Positions 60,771-64,000 of a DNA stretch of 64,000 nucleotides are shown here, piece by piece (within the stretch, counting starts at the first letter, position 1; each line of letters starts with the position of its first letter). The stretch is from contig NZ_CP022987.1 of the NCBI RefSeq assembly GCF_004022565.1, forward strand, positions 1,488,001-1,552,000, written 5' to 3'. This stretch comes from Pollutimonas thiosulfatoxidans. Its GTDB lineage: Bacteria > Pseudomonadota > Gammaproteobacteria > Burkholderiales > Burkholderiaceae_B. The notes beneath the pieces are model-generated. The model saw nothing but the letters and a program-made list of their open reading frames with translations. It did no database searches and had not been told where the DNA came from. The translations under genes were made by a program, and so were the position numbers.

Positions 60771-60805
60771 AAAAAACAAAAAGGCCAACCCCGAAGAATT
60801 GGCCT
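60771..60805 (-). terminator. Rho-independent terminator after tRNA-Lys
   Basis: On the minus strand AGGCCAA pairs with TTGGCCT and is followed by TTTTTGTTTTTTT, just after the tRNA CCA end. Confidence 0.88.
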
Positions 60806-60821
60806 AAGTGTTTGATTTTAC

Positions 60822-60897
60822 TGGTGGGCTGTGACAGGCTCGAACTGTCGACCTACGGATTAAGAGTCCGCTGCTCTACCAACTGAGCTAACAGCCC
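60822..60897 (-). tRNA. tRNA-Lys (anticodon CTT), CCA encoded
   Basis: 76 bases with an intact seven-base acceptor stem (GGGCTGT/ACAGCCC), D-arm GCTCAGTTGGTAGAGC, anticodon loop CTCTTAA (anticodon CTT) and T-loop TTCGAGC. CCA is genomically encoded. A promoter and terminator flank it, so it is a single-gene unit. Confidence 0.97.
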
Positions 60898-60915
60898 GTC
60901 GCTGCAAAGAAAAAG

Positions 60916-60945
60916 ATTCTAACTCGAAAACGGACCTCGCGCCAA
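60916..60945 (-). promoter_or_regulatory. Promoter of tRNA-Lys
   Basis: On the minus strand TTGGCG (60940-60945), 18 bases, TAGAAT (60916-60921); transcription would begin about ten bases before the tRNA. Confidence 0.65.
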
Positions 60946-60975
60946 GCAAAACCCGTCTTAATTTCTTGTGCTGGT

Positions 60976-62352
60976 CTAAATTTTCTTTGCAAGCTCTGCT
61001 GCCAAGCCGATATAACTGCGCGGCGTCATGGCTTGCAGCCTTGCCTTGGGTTCAGCCGGCAAATCCAGCCCCGCGATAAAGCCGGCCAGCGCTTCCTGGT
61101 CGATGCCCTTGCCGCGGGTCAAGGCTTTGAGCTGCTCGTAGGGCTGTGGCAGGCCGTAGCGCCGCATGACGGTTTGCACCGGCTCGGCCAGCACTTCCCA
61201 GCACGCGTCAATGTCGGCGTCGATGGCGGGGCGATTGATCTCCAGCTTGTGCAGCCCGCGCAAGCAAGAGTCGTAGGCCACCGCACAATAACCGAAGGCC
61301 ACACCCAGATTGCGCAAGACCGTGGAATCGGTAAGGTCTCGCTGCCAGCGTGATAGCGGCAACTTTTCAGACAGGTGGCGCAGGACGGCATTGGCCAGGC
61401 CCAGGTTGCCTTCGGAGTTTTCGAAATCTATGGGGTTGACCTTATGCGGCATGGTCGACGAGCCCACCTCGCCCTCTTTCAGCCGCTGCTTGAAGTAGCC
61501 CAGCGATATATAGCCCCAGATGTCGCGATCCAAATCGAGGATGATGGTGTTGGCACGGGCGACGGCATCGAACAGGGCGGCCATCCAGTCATGTGGCTCT
61601 ATCTGTATGGAATACGGGTTCTGTACCAGGCCTAGGCCGTCCAGGACCTTCGCGCTGAACGCGGGCCAGTCGATCTCGGGATAAGCGGCCATGTGGGCGT
61701 TGTAGTTGCCTGTGGCTCCGTTCATCTTGGCCAGGGGCTGTACTGCCTCGATCGCCGCAATGGCTCGTTCGAGCCGCGCCGCGACGTTGGCGAACTCTTT
61801 GCCCATGGTGGTCGGGCTGGCCGGTTGACCGTGGGTGCGCGACAGTAGCGGCTGATCGGCAAACTGACGCGCCAGCGTCTTAAGGTGATCGCAAAGCTCC
61901 GCCAGACGCGGGACAATAAATTCCGAACGTGCACGCGTCAACATCAGGGCGTGCGAGGTGTTGTTGATGTCTTCGGACGTGCAGGCAAAATGGATGAACT
62001 CTGCCGCGGCAGCCAGCTGGGCGTTGTCGGCAACGCGCTCTTTCAGCCAGTACTCGACCGCCTTGACGTCATGATTGGTGGTTTTCTCGATCTCTTTGAT
62101 GCGTCCGGCATCCTGTTCGGAGAATTCGTCCACAATTGCCTTGAGCGCCGCCTTGGACTCTGCCGAAAAAGCCGGCAGCTCGGGCAAACCCGCTTCGGCC
62201 AGGCCAAGCAGCCAGGCCACTTCGACTTCCACCCGATGCGCCATGAAACCGGCTTCAGACAAGGTGGACCGGAGCCCCTGCGCCTTGGCGGCGTACCGGC
62301 CATCCAGTGGCGACAAGGCGTTGAGATAAGTGGGTTGCTGGACGAGTTGCAT
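60976..62352 (-). CDS. purB: Adenylosuccinate lyase
   Basis: PurB cleaves SAICAR and adenylosuccinate in purine synthesis. The 458-residue protein has the fumarase-superfamily signature GSSTMPHKVNP, SRTHGQPASPTTMG and the N-terminal ALSPLDGRYAAK of the longer PurB type. It diverges from gst. Confidence 0.98.
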   Translation of the reverse strand: MQLVQQPTYLNALSPLDGRYAAKAQGLRSTLSEAGFMAHRVEVEVAWLLGLAEAGLPELPAFSAESKAALKAIVDEFSEQDAGRIKEIEKTTNHDVKAVEYWLKERVADNAQLAAAAEFIHFACTSEDINNTSHALMLTRARSEFIVPRLAELCDHLKTLARQFADQPLLSRTHGQPASPTTMGKEFANVAARLERAIAAIEAVQPLAKMNGATGNYNAHMAAYPEIDWPAFSAKVLDGLGLVQNPYSIQIEPHDWMAALFDAVARANTIILDLDRDIWGYISLGYFKQRLKEGEVGSSTMPHKVNPIDFENSEGNLGLANAVLRHLSEKLPLSRWQRDLTDSTVLRNLGVAFGYCAVAYDSCLRGLHKLEINRPAIDADIDACWEVLAEPVQTVMRRYGLPQPYEQLKALTRGKGIDQEALAGFIAGLDLPAEPKARLQAMTPRSYIGLAAELAKKI

Positions 62353-62576
62353 TGCTGTTCACATAGAGAAAAGTCAACCTCGGATTCTACCATTCGGGCA
62401 GGTATGGAGGGCCTAACCGGTCTGGGCCGAAAAGTCACACCGCAAAGCAGCGAATCAGCATTAAAACGACACATTGTCTGGCTTTCCTGTAACACCACGG
62501 CTTTGTCCGGCTACCCCGCCAATAAAGCGCCGGTATGCTGCTATACTTTTTTCGCCTGCAACTTCCGAACTTTGCC

Positions 62577-63191
62577 ATGAAACTTATTGGTTCTCTCACT
62601 AGTCCTTACGTGCGCAAAGTGCGCGTCGTGATGGCCGAGAAGAAACTCGAGTACGAACTCGTACTCGAAGACGTGTGGGCTGATGACACCCAGATACAAG
62701 CCCACAATCCCTTGGGCAAAGTACCCTGCCTGCTCATGGACGACAACGGCAGCTTGTTCGACTCGCGAGTCATCGTCGAGTACCTGGATACCCTTTCACC
62801 GGTAGGCAGGCTTATCCCGCAGCAAGGCCGCGACCGCGCCGCCACCAAGTGCTGGGAAGCTATCGCCGATGGTGTGCTCGACGCTGCCGTGACCATACAC
62901 ATCGAGACGCACCGCCGCGAAGCCCATCAACGCAGCCAAAGCTGGATAGACCGGCAGTACAAGAAGATTGAAGTCGCGCTCGACTCCATGGACAAAAGCC
63001 TGGATGACCAGCCCTTTTGCATGGGCGTCAACTTAAGCCTGGCCGACATCGCCGTAGGCTGTGCCTTGGGTTATCTGGACCTGCGCTTTGCACATCTGGA
63101 ATGGCGCTCGCGCTTCGCGAACCTGAAACGGCTGGAAGACAAGCTGCAGACGCGCCCTTCGTTCACATCGACGTTGCCGCCGCAATCCTGA
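62577..63191 (+). CDS. Glutathione S-transferase
   Basis: 204 residues starting at ATG 62577 (MKLIGSLTSPYVRKVRVVM). The thioredoxin-like N-terminal domain has the serine/tyrosine region SLTSPYVRK and the conserved VPCLLMDDN; the alpha-helical C-terminal domain follows after about residue 85. Beta-class-like bacterial GST; the electrophilic substrate is unknown. Confidence 0.92.
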   Translation: MKLIGSLTSPYVRKVRVVMAEKKLEYELVLEDVWADDTQIQAHNPLGKVPCLLMDDNGSLFDSRVIVEYLDTLSPVGRLIPQQGRDRAATKCWEAIADGVLDAAVTIHIETHRREAHQRSQSWIDRQYKKIEVALDSMDKSLDDQPFCMGVNLSLADIAVGCALGYLDLRFAHLEWRSRFANLKRLEDKLQTRPSFTSTLPPQS

Positions 63192-63225
63192 CTGACACAC
63201 GGGCGGTCACGCCGCCCCATATAGC

Positions 63226-63253
63226 AAAAAGCCGGGTTGTTGCCCGGCTTTTT
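63226..63253. terminator. Bidirectional Rho-independent terminator between gst and the TauE permease
   Basis: AAAAAGCCGGG (63226-63236), loop TTGTTG, CCCGGCTTTTT (63243-63253): the stem has A- and T-runs at both ends, so it can serve both convergent genes. Confidence 0.93.
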
Positions 63254-63255
63254 CT

Positions 63256-64000
63256 TTAGCTGGTATAGCCGATATAAGCTTCGTACAGCATGTAGACCGC
63301 CAGACCGAACAGCAGGCAGGCGAACACCCGCTTTAGCGTCGCAACCGGCAGGCGGTGCGCACATCGGGCGCCATAGGGCGCCGTCAGCATGCTCATGGCG
63401 GACAACACCACCAACGCCGGCCAATAAATGTAACCCAACATGCCCTCCTGGCCCCCTACTTCGTTGAAGCCCGAATAGATATAGCCGGCACTATTGGCTA
63501 CCGCAATGAAGAAGCCCAGGGCGGCCGAGGTGGCGACCGCGTTATGCACCGAGATATTGCTGCGCGTCATGAACGGTACAGAAAGGAAGCCGCCGCCCGC
63601 ACCCAGCAGGCCGGATGCAAAGCCGATGCCCACGCCTACGCCAGCCGTAACCGGCGTACCGGGCATCCGGCGGGAAGCTGCAGGAGGCTTGCCATTGAGC
63701 ATGCGAAACCCCGAATAACCGACGAACACGGCAAAAATAATGGACAGCCAGACACCACTTAAATAGGAAAACACCGCCCCACCGGAAAGCAAGCCGCCAA
63801 CTATCATGCCGGGCGCCATCACGAGGACGATATTCCATAGTATGGCGCCCCGCTTGTGATGTGCGCGCATGCTGGACACGGAGGTAAACACGATAGTGGC
63901 CATGGAAGTCGCGATTGCGGCATGAACCACCAGTTCGCGCGGGATGCCATAGATGGGAAACAGTATCGTCAGGAAAGGCACCAACAGCATGCCCCCGCCT
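63256..64000 (-). CDS. TauE/SafE family sulfite/organosulfonate-type permease (5' end outside window)
   Basis: The reading frame runs off the right edge: before M at 63990 the codons GGC GGG GGC encode GGG, matching the conserved G-x-GGG(M)LLVPFL of TauE family N-termini. Visible are VHAAIATSMATIVFTS, a second GxGGGFLSVPFM repeat, and about seven membrane helices in the 244 residues seen. The family exports or imports sulfite, sulfonates and similar anions; substrate not readable. Confidence 0.9.
   Translation of the reverse strand, partial: GGGMLLVPFLTILFPIYGIPRELVVHAAIATSMATIVFTSVSSMRAHHKRGAILWNIVLVMAPGMIVGGLLSGGAVFSYLSGVWLSIIFAVFVGYSGFRMLNGKPPAASRRMPGTPVTAGVGVGIGFASGLLGAGGGFLSVPFMTRSNISVHNAVATSAALGFFIAVANSAGYIYSGFNEVGGQEGMLGYIYWPALVVLSAMSMLTAPYGARCAHRLPVATLKRVFACLLFGLAVYMLYEAYIGYTS

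Noticed and set aside
1..64000. CRISPR arrays, insertion sequences, prophage or integrative element ends
   Set aside because: No regular repeats, transposase frames, att-like duplications at the tRNA or ssrA 3' ends, or phage genes were seen.

Overview
The window looks like a chromosomal segment of a betaproteobacterium of the Alcaligenaceae (Bordetella / Pusillimonas-like). The signs are protein similarity throughout, a tmRNA whose tag reads ANDERFALAA, a gyrA-serC-pheA-hisC-tyrA-aroA-cmk-rpsA-ihfB gene order, a PaaX-type regulator diverging from paaA, and class II (B12) ribonucleotide reductase. Base composition is moderately GC rich and even. I see no insertion sequence, prophage or CRISPR array.

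Layout. 1-1.1 kb: the edge of a phenylacetate catabolic locus (paaA start, divergent paaX). 1.1-6.3 kb: orn, an M48 protease, rsgA, a NudL-type hydrolase, rplS, a tiny membrane-protein ORF behind two LexA-like boxes, and a 1-Cys peroxiredoxin. 6.3-9.9 kb: an acyl-CoA dehydrogenase with its electron acceptor etfBA. 9.9-13 kb: an acetylpolyamine/histone-deacetylase-like amidohydrolase, mltB, cysM. 13-28.3 kb: a long run of minus-strand genes, many with ATGA overlaps, running gyrA-serC-pheA-hisC-tyrA-aroA-cmk-rpsA-ihfB // lapA-lapB-hldE-hldD-comEA; it links DNA topology, serine and aromatic amino acids, translation and LPS assembly. 28.7-32.1 kb: ompA, ubiG-gph, sstT. 32.1-34.7 kb: ssrA (tmRNA), a cold-shock protein, a T4 endonuclease V-like UV-repair glycosylase and two small heat-shock proteins behind a sigma-32-like promoter. 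34.7-38.1 kb: a TAXI-type TRAP transporter with DUF1850. 38.4-41.5 kb: a copper nitrite reductase with an extra N-terminal cupredoxin, a perfect FNR box, and a family-39 glycosyltransferase. 41.5-45.3 kb: LysR/azoR pair, dbpA, ribA. 45.4-50.2 kb: a branched-chain-amino-acid-type ABC transporter with a fused permease-ATPase gene and an apparent frameshift at its 5' end. 50.5-54.6 kb: three unknown small genes and nrdJ. 54.7-64 kb: mntP, a Pmp3-like protein, beta-carbonic anhydrase, yheS (ABC-F), several small membrane/lipoproteins, csbD, a lone PAS protein, tRNA-Lys(CTT), purB, a glutathione S-transferase and a truncated TauE/SafE permease at the right edge.

Most of the window is ordinary housekeeping. 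The observation I rate highest is the 58-residue, one-membrane-segment ORF (5240-5416) placed directly behind two CTGT-N8-ACAG boxes. This is the architecture of an SOS-controlled small membrane protein or toxin. Next come the endonuclease V homologue lacking the T4 aromatic tail, the cupredoxin-fused NirK with its FNR site, and the livM frameshift. Start codons were adjusted from the longest open frames where Shine-Dalgarno sites, overlaps or family N-termini gave a better choice; these choices are stated per entry.
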